Shown piece after piece: positions 1 through 8,083 of a DNA stretch of 57,030 nucleotides; position 1 is the first letter of the stretch, and each line of letters starts with the position of its first letter. The notes beneath the pieces are model-generated. The model saw nothing but the letters and a program-made list of their open reading frames with translations, ran no database searches and was not told the DNA's origin. The stretch is from Bacteroidota bacterium (GTDB taxonomy: Bacteria > Bacteroidota > Bacteroidia > Chitinophagales > Saprospiraceae), in assembly GCA_963169455.1 (NCBI GenBank), contig CAUJDW010000045.1, forward strand, positions 1 to 57,030, read 5' to 3'. The translations under genes were made by a program, and so were the position numbers.

Positions 1-60
1 GGCCATGGTCGAGCCCGTCGGGCCGCCGCCAATGACAATTACATCGTATAATTCTTTCAT
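1..60 (-). CDS. FAD-dependent oxidoreductase, probable PltA-type flavin halogenase (N-terminal 20 codons only)
   Basis: Only the first 20 codons lie in the window; the gene continues past base 1. The peptide starts MKELYDVIVIGGG and continues PTGSTMA, a Rossmann GxGxxG dinucleotide-binding motif. From memory, the GGGPxGSTMA form is shared with flavin-dependent halogenases such as PltA and related FAD monooxygenases. It is the last visible gene of a minus-strand operon, 111 bp after a prolyl-carrier-protein dehydrogenase homologue. In pyoluteorin-type clusters the halogenase works on the pyrrolyl-carrier-protein product of the three preceding enzymes, so context favours a halogenase. A geranylgeranyl-reductase-like or other FAD enzyme cannot be excluded from 20 residues. 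Confidence 0.6.
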   Translation of the reverse strand, partial: MKELYDVIVIGGGPTGSTMA

Positions 61-171
61 ATTCAGACATTTTTGGTAATTCACTTTCAAAAATCCTGGA
101 AGCCTTTTTGCGCTCTTTCCGCCGCAGATGCGGCTAATCCATACCTCCTTCCAAGGCCAAGGCCTGCCAGC

Positions 172-1320
172 CTACAAGCCCATCGTCTGGGCGATGATGC
201 TCTTTTGCATCTCCGAGGCGCCGGAGTAAATGGTGCTGCTCACGGCATCCCTTTGGGAGCGCTCCACCTCTCCCGGCGCCAGGCCGGCGGCGCCGAAAAG
301 GGTGGCTATTTCCAAGGTAAGTTTTTTATACAGTTCGCTGACTGCGAGTTTGGCCATCGCAGCTTCGCGTGTCACATTTTTCCCCTCGCCCATTTTCCAG
401 GCCGCCGAATAAGCCAGCAGGCGGACGGATTCCAGCCGGGCCTGCATGTCCGCCAGGGCGAAACTGGCGGACTGCCTTTCGTGGCGGGGTATGCCGCCCG
501 CCAATTGATCTCTGACCAATTGTGTGGCCATTTCCAGCAGGCGCTGCATATTGCCCAGGTGGCAGCCGCCGAGGCAGGCCCGCTCCCATTCCATCGAGCG
601 GTTAAAGATCATGGCTCCTCTGCCGGTGCGCCCGACGAGGAAGCTGCTGTCCACCAGCATATTGTCGAAGAACAACTCGCTGAGGGGGCAGCTTCTCAGC
701 CCCATTTTCCGGAGCGGTTCGCCGGCTTTGTATTCGTGCAGGCGGCGGTCGAGCCAGAAAGCGCTGATGCCGCCGAGAAATCCCCGGGCGGGGTCCGTAG
801 CGGCATAAAGCAGCACCCCGTCGGCCACCGGCCCGTTGCTGACAAAACTTTTCGACCCGCTGATCCGGAAGGCATCGCCTTTTTCAACCGCCACGGTCTG
901 CATCCGGAAGGCGTCGGAACCCGATGAGGGCTCCGTCATGGCGTTGGCGGCAACCAGCTCACCGCGGCAAAGGCCAGGCAGGTATGCTTTTTTCAGGCCT
1001 TCGCTGCCGAAGAGCCACAGCGGCGCCGCGCAGGCCAGCAAATGCGCGCTTAGGGCGAAGTTCAGGCCGTTGTCGCGGCAGGAATACCCCAGGGCCTCCA
1101 GGGCAAGCAGGGTGGACAGAGGATCCAGGCCCCGGCCGCCATAAGCTTCCGGAATGCACAGCCCCGGCAGGCCGATCCGCCCGGCCGCCACCCACCACTC
1201 GCGGCTGAACTCCTGTTCGCGGTCGCGCAGTTCCTCCCCTCCGTTCAGGTGGGCGGTGGCAAAATCTACGATCTCCTGCCGCAGTGCCTCTTGTTCCGCG
1301 CTGGGGGTAAAAGCATACAT
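172..1320 (-). CDS. Acyl-CoA-dehydrogenase-like prolyl-S-carrier-protein oxidase (PltE/RedW-like)
   Basis: 382 aa, full length for the acyl-CoA dehydrogenase fold. Motifs visible: flavin/substrate loop AMTEPSSGSD (residues 127-136), KSFVSNGPVAD (157-167), LRSCPLSELFFD (208-219), MEWERAC (243-249, with E246 in the catalytic-base position of this subgroup) and C-terminal TIYSGASEMQ (363-372). The RSCP and MEWERAC blocks resemble PltE, which oxidises prolyl-S-PCP to pyrrolyl-2-carboxyl-S-PCP with FAD; this is a comparison from memory, not an alignment. The start lies 3 bp after the adenylation gene, so co-transcription is near certain. A generic acyl-CoA dehydrogenase is the alternative, but the gene partners argue against it. 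Confidence 0.82.
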   Translation of the reverse strand: MYAFTPSAEQEALRQEIVDFATAHLNGGEELRDREQEFSREWWVAAGRIGLPGLCIPEAYGGRGLDPLSTLLALEALGYSCRDNGLNFALSAHLLACAAPLWLFGSEGLKKAYLPGLCRGELVAANAMTEPSSGSDAFRMQTVAVEKGDAFRISGSKSFVSNGPVADGVLLYAATDPARGFLGGISAFWLDRRLHEYKAGEPLRKMGLRSCPLSELFFDNMLVDSSFLVGRTGRGAMIFNRSMEWERACLGGCHLGNMQRLLEMATQLVRDQLAGGIPRHERQSASFALADMQARLESVRLLAYSAAWKMGEGKNVTREAAMAKLAVSELYKKLTLEIATLFGAAGLAPGEVERSQRDAVSSTIYSGASEMQKSIIAQTMGL

Positions 1321-1323
1321 GCG

Positions 1324-2844
1324 TCAAACCATTTGCATCAGGGCCTGATAATTGACCTTATGAGTGGCTGTTTTCGGGGTTTCCGCAAGATGGACGAACC
1401 TGTCGGGCGCCATATAGGCAGGCAACTGCTGCAGCACGAATTCCGTCAGGGATAAAAGCGGAATGGCGGCCTGCGGTTCGATGGTGCTGTAAAAAGCGAC
1501 GATCTGCATATCCTGCCCCTCGCCCTGCATGCTGACCACGCCGGCTTCTGCTATGTCGGGATGGCGGTGCAGGGCCGACTCGATCTCGCCCAGTTCTATG
1601 CGGTAGCCATGCCGCTTGACCATGCGGTCTTTGCGGCTGAGGTATTCCATTTCACCTTCCGCGTTCACCCGTACGATGTCGCCGGTGCGGTACCAATTTT
1701 CACCCGCTTCCCACCAGAACGCCTGTTCATTGCGCTCGGGCAAATTGAGGTAGCCGGCCATCACCGATTCGCCGGCAACGATCAGCTCGCCCTCCAGGCC
1801 GGGTTGAAGCGCATAGCTGCGCTCCCCGTCCAGCAGGCGGCATCTGGCGTAGGGGCATGCCCGCCCGATGGGAAAAGGAGCCTTTTGAGCCTCCGGGATC
1901 GCCGCCGGAATGGGGTGGAAAGTGCATACATTGGTTTCCGTGGGGCCGTAGAGATTGTAAAATCCAGCCCCGGCCCAGCGCTCCATTACCTCGCGCAGAG
2001 GGGGTATGGGAAACACTTCGCCGGCAAAGAGCACGATCCGAAGGCTATCGTGCCGGTAGCGGGCCATCCGGCCAAAGCGAAGCATCATTTTCAGAGTCGT
2101 CGGGGTGGCGTACCACACGCTGATGCGGTAGTCATCGATCAGGGCCGCCAGTTGCATCGGGTTCTTCGCCATCTGATGGTTGATCAGCACCACGGCGGCG
2201 CCATGCAACACGGCCGTGAAGAGGTCGAAGACGGACAAGTCGAAATGAAAGGGCGCTATCGAGGAAAATACATCCGCTTCCGTAATTCCGAAGGCCCGCC
2301 CCGCCCATTCGACGAAACAATAGGCATTGCCGTGCGTGATCAGCACGCCTTTCGGCATGCCGGTGGACCCTGAAGTATAGAGGATGTACGCCAGCCCCGC
2401 CGGTATTTCCAGGGGCGTGGCGGCCTGAAAATCAAACACCAGCAGCACCAGCGGCAGCCCGGGGGCTTCGCGAATAACGCAGCGGCCCTGAAATTGCCCG
2501 GCGTAGGCTTCCCCCAGCCCGGGCGTGGCCAGCAGCGCCCGGGCCCGGCAGTTTTCCAGAATATAGCTGTTGCGCGAGGCAGGCGCCTCCACGTCCAGGG
2601 GCACATAAGCCGCCCCGCTCTCGAGAATGCCGAAAACGGTGGCCGCCGAAAGTATGGACTTGGGCAGGCAAAACCCCACCCTGTCACCAGGTGATATTCC
2701 CTGGGAAAGCAAAAAATCAGACAGCCGGGAAGCGAGTTCCAGCATGCCGGCGTAGGTGATGCTCCCGCCCTCGGGTTCGATAAAAGCTGTGCGCTCCGGA
2801 AAGCGCCCGGCAGCCTGGCGCAGCAAGCCCTTCAACTCATGCAT
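1324..2844 (-). CDS. Amino-acid adenylation enzyme (stand-alone A domain, L-proline-type candidate)
   Basis: 506 aa from ATG 2844; this start overlaps the carrier-protein stop by 8 bp, suggesting translational coupling, whereas a longer TTG start is less likely. ANL-superfamily core motifs in order: A3 YILYTSGSTGMPKG (153-166), A4 PFHFDLSVFD (198-207, with the Asp that contacts the substrate amino group in amino-acid-activating enzymes), A5 NLYGPTETNVCTF (297-309), A7 YRTGD (385-389), A8 GYRIELGEIE (413-422) and A10 PKTATHK (490-496, catalytic Lys496). There is no condensation or carrier domain, so it should load the separate carrier protein next door. Proline is inferred from the PltE-like neighbour and the PltF-like motif A5; the pocket code was not computed. 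Confidence 0.85.
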   Translation of the reverse strand: MHELKGLLRQAAGRFPERTAFIEPEGGSITYAGMLELASRLSDFLLSQGISPGDRVGFCLPKSILSAATVFGILESGAAYVPLDVEAPASRNSYILENCRARALLATPGLGEAYAGQFQGRCVIREAPGLPLVLLVFDFQAATPLEIPAGLAYILYTSGSTGMPKGVLITHGNAYCFVEWAGRAFGITEADVFSSIAPFHFDLSVFDLFTAVLHGAAVVLINHQMAKNPMQLAALIDDYRISVWYATPTTLKMMLRFGRMARYRHDSLRIVLFAGEVFPIPPLREVMERWAGAGFYNLYGPTETNVCTFHPIPAAIPEAQKAPFPIGRACPYARCRLLDGERSYALQPGLEGELIVAGESVMAGYLNLPERNEQAFWWEAGENWYRTGDIVRVNAEGEMEYLSRKDRMVKRHGYRIELGEIESALHRHPDIAEAGVVSMQGEGQDMQIVAFYSTIEPQAAIPLLSLTEFVLQQLPAYMAPDRFVHLAETPKTATHKVNYQALMQMV

Positions 2845-3094
2845 GCCCTCCCTGTTTGTCCTCGACAAAGGCCGCGATCAGGTCAAGCGAGTCCAGGTTA
2901 TCGTGGCTGACTTCGTGGGGCTTGAACTCTATTCCGTATTGCTTTTCCAGGAATTCCACCAGCAAAAGGGCTGAAATGGAATCGATGAGCCGGCTGCTCA
3001 GCAGGGGCGTATCGTCTTTTAACTCTTCCTGGCTGATGGGAAGGTTGAGCTCCCCAACCAGAAAGTCCCGTACTTTTCCTTTGATCGTATCCAT
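2837..3094 (-). CDS. Acyl/peptidyl carrier protein (PltL-like)
   Basis: 85 aa, normal for a discrete carrier protein. The phosphopantetheine site is LIDSISALLLVEFLE, with the modifiable serine at Ser39 (DSI in place of the usual DSL). Helix IV remnants follow (DNLDSLDLIAAFVED). The ATG at 3094 gives an N terminus MDTIKGKVRDFL typical of the family; a longer frame upstream has no supporting features. It is the first gene of the cassette and should hold the amino acid as a thioester for the adenylation enzyme and the dehydrogenase downstream. It needs a phosphopantetheinyl transferase encoded elsewhere. Confidence 0.85.
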   Translation of the reverse strand: MDTIKGKVRDFLVGELNLPISQEELKDDTPLLSSRLIDSISALLLVEFLEKQYGIEFKPHEVSHDNLDSLDLIAAFVEDKQGGHA

Positions 3095-3233
3095 ACCCTG
3101 TTTTCTTTTTCGCCCCATATACGGAATAAATGAGGCAGGTGCTTGTTGTATGTGCAATGAATGAATTGCTTGTACGGCAATTGGCTGGAAAAGATACAAG
3201 ATTTCGGGTTTTTTGAGGAATATAACCTAAAAG

Positions 3234-3356
3234 GTTACTATTCAGGTTGGAACGAGGCCTGCGGCCCGCGGAGTGATCATCAGGGAGCCACGGGAGGGGC
3301 TTTGCCTGCGTTGCGGGCCACATGCCCGCGTTCCGGATTGCCGCCAGGTTACCCTA
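3234..3356. repeat. Inverted-repeat (MITE/REP-like) element, copy A
   Basis: Copy A of an element also seen at 35572-35709. It contains the arms AGGCCTGCGGCCCGC and GCGGGCCACATGCCCGCG around a shared centre (GGAGCC...TGCCTGCG). Its left end GTTACTATTCAGG matches the terminal repeat of copy B. The right end is cut short and runs into the TAG stop codon of the Smr gene (3354-3356). No protein is encoded, so it is either a non-autonomous transposon relic or a REP-like palindrome. Confidence 0.7.
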
Positions 3357-4397
3357 AAACACCACCTCCGTAGCGCCATATCCATAGCGCGGGTGGTATT
3401 CATTGCGGAAAGTTTTCACCTCCGGCATCTGAAACAGGCGGCTGGCAATGGCGTCGCGCAGGCGGCCTTTTCCGACGCCGTGGATGATATAAACCCGCTC
3501 CACGCCCAGGCGGATGGCTTTCTCCAGGTAGGCATCAAAATGGGAAAGCTGGATGCGCAGTATCTCGGCATTACCGAGCTTGGCAGGATTACTCACCAGC
3601 TTCTCGATGTGGAGGTCTATTTCGGGTATGAATTCGGCGTATTCCACGACCTCATGGGGCATGCGCTCGTGGAAGTCCAGGGGGGATTGCAGGGGCCTGA
3701 GGTTGCGCCTGGTGTAGGTTTGCAGGTCCTCCTGAGCGGGAGTGATCTCGTTTTTCAGGTTGTCGAACAGGCGGTAGAGGTGTACGGGGCGGTTGAGCAG
3801 TGGCGCAGTGCGGATGTTTTTAAAAAACTGCTTGGGCTTGATGCGCAATTGTTTGTTCATCCGGCTGCCGGTGCCCTGGGTAGTGATGCGCCAGCAATCC
3901 AGCTCCACCAGGGGGTTGTCGTTGAGCTGGTCGAACAGCAGTTCTCCCAGCAGACAGGCCGATACCTGGGCGAGCTTGCCGTTCTGGCGCTGGCTCACCC
4001 GCCCTTCCAGCCGCAGTTCAAAGGTAAAAAGCGCGTCGTAGCGCGTGTCGTTGATGAGGTACATCCGGTACTTTTCCGCCTGCCCGTCGGGCTTGAGCAC
4101 GGGGTCGAAGGCCAGCTGAATGCCGAAGCTCTTCAGAATGGTGTACTGGCTTTCGATGGGCGGCCGCTCCGGGCGGCCCTGGCCGCGCCCCTCGGGCACC
4201 TGGATGATCTTCGCCTTGACGCCTGCCTGCGGGACGCGCTGATCCTCTGCCCGGATGAGGTCGTCTATGAAGGCGGGAATCTCGAAATCGCTGCCGTCGA
4301 GCCGGACGTTGACCATGCCGTTGTCGAGCAGGCCTGTGACAACGCCTTCATCCCTGGAATGCAGGAAACGGACCCGGGTGCCGATAGCGAAAAGCAT
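3354..4397 (-). CDS. DUF2027 / Smr domain protein
   Basis: 347 aa. The N-terminal part (about 1-80) is a small beta-rich DUF2027 region (MLFAIGTRVRFLHSRDEG), the middle (about 90-250) is another beta-rich domain, and the C terminus (from EIDLH at 259 to the end) is an Smr domain with IIHGVGKG at 304-311. Smr domains occur at the C terminus of MutS2, where they act as DNA or RNA nucleases; here no MutS ATPase is present. This domain order is typical of Bacteroidota. Function is unknown beyond likely nucleic-acid binding or cleavage. The stop codon coincides with the edge of repeat copy A. A good promoter lies about 50 bp upstream, and a methyltransferase gene diverges from it. Confidence 0.85.
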   Translation of the reverse strand: MLFAIGTRVRFLHSRDEGVVTGLLDNGMVNVRLDGSDFEIPAFIDDLIRAEDQRVPQAGVKAKIIQVPEGRGQGRPERPPIESQYTILKSFGIQLAFDPVLKPDGQAEKYRMYLINDTRYDALFTFELRLEGRVSQRQNGKLAQVSACLLGELLFDQLNDNPLVELDCWRITTQGTGSRMNKQLRIKPKQFFKNIRTAPLLNRPVHLYRLFDNLKNEITPAQEDLQTYTRRNLRPLQSPLDFHERMPHEVVEYAEFIPEIDLHIEKLVSNPAKLGNAEILRIQLSHFDAYLEKAIRLGVERVYIIHGVGKGRLRDAIASRLFQMPEVKTFRNEYHPRYGYGATEVVF

Positions 4398-4446
4398 GGA
4401 TTATCAGAATAGTTTTTCCTGGAAACAATTACTTTTGATGCCGGTT

Positions 4447-4478
4447 CAAATTTACCGAATCCCGGCAGGGCAGACAAA
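4447..4478 (-). promoter_or_regulatory. Bacteroidota-type promoter of the Smr gene
   Basis: On the minus strand, TTTG (4478-4475), a 20-bp spacer and TAAATTTG (4454-4447) match the Bacteroidota consensus TTTG-N19-TAnnTTTG almost exactly. The leader before the ATG at 4397 would be about 45 nt. Confidence 0.65.
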
Positions 4479-4487
4479 TATCGGGCA

Positions 4488-5135
4488 ATGAATCTACGCT
4501 GGAAAACCGCCCAGGCGGCGGAGATCAGGTGGTGGAAGGCCTACCTGCGCCGGCAGGAGCCCCGGAGCTACCTCAGCCGCAAGGCGGCCTACTGGCGCCG
4601 CCTGCTGCAGGCAGCCGGTTTGGAGGCCCCGCCCCCCGGGCCCATCCTCGACGCCGGCTGCGGGCCGGCGGGCATTTTCATTGTCCTGAAAGAGCAAGCG
4701 GTTGTCGCGCTTGACCCGCTGTTGCCGCAGTATGAGGCCTCGCTGCCCCTTTTTTCACCCGCACATTACCCCGGCGTCCGTTTCCTGCCCATCCGGCTGG
4801 AAGATTTCCGGCCTGGCCCCGCTTACGAAACGGTTTTTTGCCTCAACGCCATCAACCACGTCAGCCAGCTCGGCAGGTCGATGGACGCCCTGGCCCAATG
4901 CCTGCGCCCCGGCGGGCGCCTGCTTCTTTCCGTGGACGCCCACAACTACTGGCTGCTGAAGAAAATTTTCCAGTTCCTTCCCGGCGACATCCTGCACCCA
5001 CACCAGCACAGCCTGGCTGAATACTGCCGGATGCTGGAAAGCAGGGGCCTGAAGATTGAACGCACCACCCGAATGAAAAAAGGGCTCATTTTCGATTATC
5101 ACCTGCTGCTTGCCCGGAAGCTTCCACCCACCTGA
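4488..5135 (+). CDS. Class I SAM-dependent methyltransferase
   Basis: 215 aa. Rossmann motif I is ILDAGCGPAG (53-62), followed by an acidic motif (VALDPLLP) and motif IV-like FCLNAINHVSQL, then the usual post-motif LRPGGRLLLSVD. The substrate cannot be told; the layout resembles small-molecule or lipid/quinone-type methyltransferases (Methyltransf_11/25). Transcribed divergently from the Smr gene. Its 3' end overlaps the end of the convergent MFS gene by 50 bp, so the two transcripts are antisense to each other over their tails. Confidence 0.85.
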   Translation: MNLRWKTAQAAEIRWWKAYLRRQEPRSYLSRKAAYWRRLLQAAGLEAPPPGPILDAGCGPAGIFIVLKEQAVVALDPLLPQYEASLPLFSPAHYPGVRFLPIRLEDFRPGPAYETVFCLNAINHVSQLGRSMDALAQCLRPGGRLLLSVDAHNYWLLKKIFQFLPGDILHPHQHSLAEYCRMLESRGLKIERTTRMKKGLIFDYHLLLARKLPPT

Positions 5136-6303
5136 TAAAATAAAAGGCAATGCCCAGGGCCAAAACTGCCGTCAGCCCGAACAGGAAGGCCGGCCCGGAA
5201 CCGTACCATATCAGCCCCGCAAGGGTGCTGGCCAGCAGGGTTGCCACGCTGCGCAGCCCTTCGTAAGCCCCAATGGCGGTAGCCACCTCTCCGGGCGCCG
5301 CCAGGCGGCTGATCCAGGCCTTGGCAATGCCCTCCGTCAGGGCCGCATACAAACCATACAGCAAAAACAACAAGCCGAAATGCCACCACTGCCCCGCCAC
5401 AGCCAGCCCGCCGTAAACGGCGGCAAAGGCCAGCAAGCCGGCTGTAAAAGTGGGTTTGAGCCCCCAGCGGTCGCCCAGCCCGCCGGCAGGCAGCGCGGCA
5501 AAAGCGTAAACGAGGTTGTAAAAAATATAAAAGCCGATCAGCCCCATATCGCTCACCCCCCGGTGTTTGAGCAAGAGCAGCAGGAAAAGGTCCGAGCTGT
5601 TGGCCAGCGCGAAAGCCAGCAGGCCGCCCAGCAGCCGCCGGTAAGCGGGGCTGCTCTGCCTGATGTATTGCAGAAAACTGAAAAAACCCGGCCCCGGCCC
5701 TGCCACGGCCGCAACCGGCCGTTCCCGAATCAGCAGGGTAAACCCCACTGCCGCCAGGCCCGGGACGGCGGCCAACAGGAACAAACTGCGGTAGTGCTCC
5801 GGAAAGCGCCAGAGAAAAAGCAGGGCCAGCGCAGGGCCAAAAGCCGCCCCGAGCGTATCCATGCCCCGGTGGAAGCCGAACACCCGCCCGCGAGCGCCCG
5901 GCGAAGCCTCCGCCGACAGCATGGCGTCACGGGCGCCCGTGCGGATGCCCTTGCCAAGGCGGTCGGCGGTGCGGGCGGCCAAAACCCAGAGCGGCGCCGC
6001 CCACAGGGCCATCAGCGGCTTCGACAGGGCGCTGAGCAGATACCCCAGCTGCACAAATGGCGCCCGCCGGCCCAGGCGGTCCGACAACTGGCCGAAATAG
6101 CCCTTGCTCAGCCCCGCTGCCGCCTCCGCAATGCCTTCCAGCAGGCCGATCCCGATCACGGAAAAGCCGATACTTTTCAGGTACAAAGGCATAATGGGGT
6201 ACAACATCTCACTGGCCAGGTCGGTGAACAGGCTCACCAGGCCCAGCAGCCAGACGGTGCGGGAGAACAGAAACAGAGATCCGGGCCTGTTGGAGGGCTT
6301 CAA
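5086..6303 (-). CDS. MFS transporter
   Basis: 405 aa with about 12 hydrophobic segments. The first cytoplasmic loop GYFGQLSDRLGRRAPFV is the MFS motif A (GxxxDRxGRR). TDLASEMLYPIMPLYL at the N terminus resembles the YfkF/Bmr-like drug-efflux-type MFS families of Bacteroidota; the substrate is unknown. The only plausible start is TTG 6303, whose last two bases overlap the TGA stop of the upstream membrane-protein gene (TTGA), so the two are probably translationally coupled. The C terminus overlaps the convergent methyltransferase gene. Confidence 0.88.
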   Translation of the reverse strand: MKPSNRPGSLFLFSRTVWLLGLVSLFTDLASEMLYPIMPLYLKSIGFSVIGIGLLEGIAEAAAGLSKGYFGQLSDRLGRRAPFVQLGYLLSALSKPLMALWAAPLWVLAARTADRLGKGIRTGARDAMLSAEASPGARGRVFGFHRGMDTLGAAFGPALALLFLWRFPEHYRSLFLLAAVPGLAAVGFTLLIRERPVAAVAGPGPGFFSFLQYIRQSSPAYRRLLGGLLAFALANSSDLFLLLLLKHRGVSDMGLIGFYIFYNLVYAFAALPAGGLGDRWGLKPTFTAGLLAFAAVYGGLAVAGQWWHFGLLFLLYGLYAALTEGIAKAWISRLAAPGEVATAIGAYEGLRSVATLLASTLAGLIWYGSGPAFLFGLTAVLALGIAFYFIRWVEASGQAAGDNRK

Positions 6304-7442
6304 AAACTACTGCTTTTTTTCAGTTCCTGCTTCATCTCCTCCAGGCGGTCCGCCGTGGCGAAATTGGACAAAATATAGTGGTATTCCATGGCCGATTTCA
6401 GTTCCTCCTGCGTCGGGCCGATGTGGTTGGCCCGCATGGAATGGCGGACGAACTTCCGCGCCGCCCCACCCGTGAAAAACAGGTGGGCGGCCAGCCCGAG
6501 ATAGTTGTTCATCTTCAGGTAATCCTTGTTGTCGCGGTCCATGATCTCCGCCAGTACGTTGGTGGCGATCTGGAACTGCCCCCGGCCCAGGGCCAGCAGC
6601 CCGATGTCGAACAGCTTGTCGGAAGAGCGGGGAATGAGCGTCAGCACATTGAGCACAAGGGGCATCATGTCCGTATAATCCCGCTTAAGCGCAGCCAGGG
6701 CAATCCGCGTGGTGGAATCCTTGACCTTGCGGGTCTCGTTGCCGTAGATCAGCGGCTTTTCCTCGGTGGTGTGAGAGTCGAGCCCCATGAGGATGCTTTT
6801 GTAAAGCGTCAGGACGTCCACCATGTTGCGGCGGCTGCCCGGTTCGACCGAATTGGCCACGGTGTTGCACAGCACATCGACGATGGGAATGAGCTGCCCC
6901 TCCCCGTAGAGCGCGCCGCCATTGCTTTCAACAAGGGCGTTCAGCAGGTTTTCCAGCGCCTCGATCACCGTCCGCTTTTCGGCGCCTGCCTTGGAAGACA
7001 GCCCAAGGTATTCCAGGTCTTCCAGATAGGCTGAATCCAGCACGCCTTCCCTGCGGAACTTCCGGATGGCCTGCTCCTGGATCAGGCCGATGATGCGGGC
7101 GCGGTAGCCCCGCGACAAAACCAGATGACGCCAGGTGTGCTGCAGGGTAAACAACAACATGCCGGCAAATAAAAGGGTGGCGGCAATCGCACTGGCGAAC
7201 AGAAACCTCTGGCTGCCGGAGAAAATGTTGCCCAGGAAAGCAAGCACTACGATGGCCAGCAGCAGAATGGTCATCGGCAGCAGGGCCCGCATGATGTTGG
7301 GCGCATAGTTCTTGCGGCTCATCCGCCGCAGGTCTTCCGGCAACAGGATCTGGCTGACCAGGGCGGGCAGCCCCAGCAGGAAGGCGTACACGGTGACGGC
7401 AACCTCTACGATCAGGTTCAGGAAATCGCTGTTTATCGCCAT
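6300..7442 (-). CDS. Membrane protein of unknown function
   Basis: 380 aa. Three hydrophobic helices lie in the N-terminal third (about residues 10-35, 52-73 and 79-101), followed by a soluble, mostly helical, TPR-like region of about 270 residues. I recognise no family. It is coupled to the MFS gene downstream by a 4-bp overlap and is separated from the sensor kinase/receiver pair upstream by an inverted-repeat element. The C-terminal helical part could be a cytoplasmic scaffold; this is a guess from composition only. Confidence 0.75.
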   Translation of the reverse strand: MAINSDFLNLIVEVAVTVYAFLLGLPALVSQILLPEDLRRMSRKNYAPNIMRALLPMTILLLAIVVLAFLGNIFSGSQRFLFASAIAATLLFAGMLLFTLQHTWRHLVLSRGYRARIIGLIQEQAIRKFRREGVLDSAYLEDLEYLGLSSKAGAEKRTVIEALENLLNALVESNGGALYGEGQLIPIVDVLCNTVANSVEPGSRRNMVDVLTLYKSILMGLDSHTTEEKPLIYGNETRKVKDSTTRIALAALKRDYTDMMPLVLNVLTLIPRSSDKLFDIGLLALGRGQFQIATNVLAEIMDRDNKDYLKMNNYLGLAAHLFFTGGAARKFVRHSMRANHIGPTQEELKSAMEYHYILSNFATADRLEEMKQELKKSSSF

Positions 7443-7464
7443 AAAGGAATGGTTTGAGGCCGCT

Positions 7465-7582
7465 TAAGTAGTTGGACACATTTATTGTAACTCACACTGC
7501 TTCAGAAATACGGCGTCAATAGCATTATTCCTGGGGCTAGGGTTATATTGTTGGATTGTTATATTGTTCGTCCAACTACTTA
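7465..7582. repeat. Short inverted-repeat element with TATATTGTT core
   Basis: Perfect 13-bp terminal inverted repeats, TAAGTAGTTGGAC (7465-7477) and GTCCAACTACTTA (7570-7582), bound 118 bp of non-coding DNA containing TTATATTGTTGGATTG and TTATATTGTT near the right end. The right repeat includes the TAA stop codon of the receiver gene. The TATATTGTT motif recurs at 50401-50424 and 50830-50842, linking it to the palindromes there. Confidence 0.6.
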
Positions 7583-8083
7583 GTTCTCCCGCCTCCCTGC
7601 TTCTACCGACACTTCATCGATGAAGTCCAGCAGGGCGGTGTGGGGCATCATGGCGTTCTTCTGCCGGTACTTGATACGCGCCAGGTTGATCTGCTGCAGG
7701 TCCGGCTTCAGTTCTTCATGGCCTTCGATGGTAAAAACCCCGTAGCGCTCCGGGTGCAGGTTCTGTTGTATTTTCAGGGCAGGCTGCTGCCCGTTGCCGC
7801 CGAAAATGGCGCGCAGCAGCTCAAGCCCCAGCCGGCTGGAGTTGGCTTCCCGGCGGCTCCTGAGGTGTTCGTACTTCGCCCTCCAGCCGGGATCCTTGCC
7901 GGGGGGTATGCGGATATCCACAATGATTACATCGTAAGCCCGGGCATTCAGATAAAAATGGGCTTCCGATGCGTTGGTGGCGATATCGAGCTGGTACCGC
8001 CCGTCGATGTACACCGGGCTGGTGAGGTTGTACAGGTCGTTGTCCGCATCGTCTTCGATCCACAGCACTTTGGTTCCGTTCAT
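7580..8083 (-). CDS. Atypical receiver (response-regulator-like) protein
   Basis: 167 aa. The N-terminal half looks like a CheY-type receiver: KVLWIEDDAD with acidic E10/D11/D12, and YDVIIVDIRIP with D56 as candidate phospho-acceptor. It is stretched after beta-3 (a Lys/Arg-rich insert around PGWRAKYEHLRSRRE) and I cannot find a clear conserved Thr/Ser or Lys of the usual phosphoswitch. There is no output domain. The start overlaps the kinase stop (ATGA), so it is the kinase partner. The stop codon lies in an inverted repeat. Confidence 0.7.
   Translation of the reverse strand: MNGTKVLWIEDDADNDLYNLTSPVYIDGRYQLDIATNASEAHFYLNARAYDVIIVDIRIPPGKDPGWRAKYEHLRSRREANSSRLGLELLRAIFGGNGQQPALKIQQNLHPERYGVFTIEGHEELKPDLQQINLARIKYRQKNAMMPHTALLDFIDEVSVEAGRREN

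Noticed and set aside
5110-6378. 422-codon open frame on the plus strand opposite the MFS transporter
   Set aside because: Gln/Pro/Arg-rich composition with no hydrophobic core or motif; the minus strand encodes a clear 12-helix transporter.
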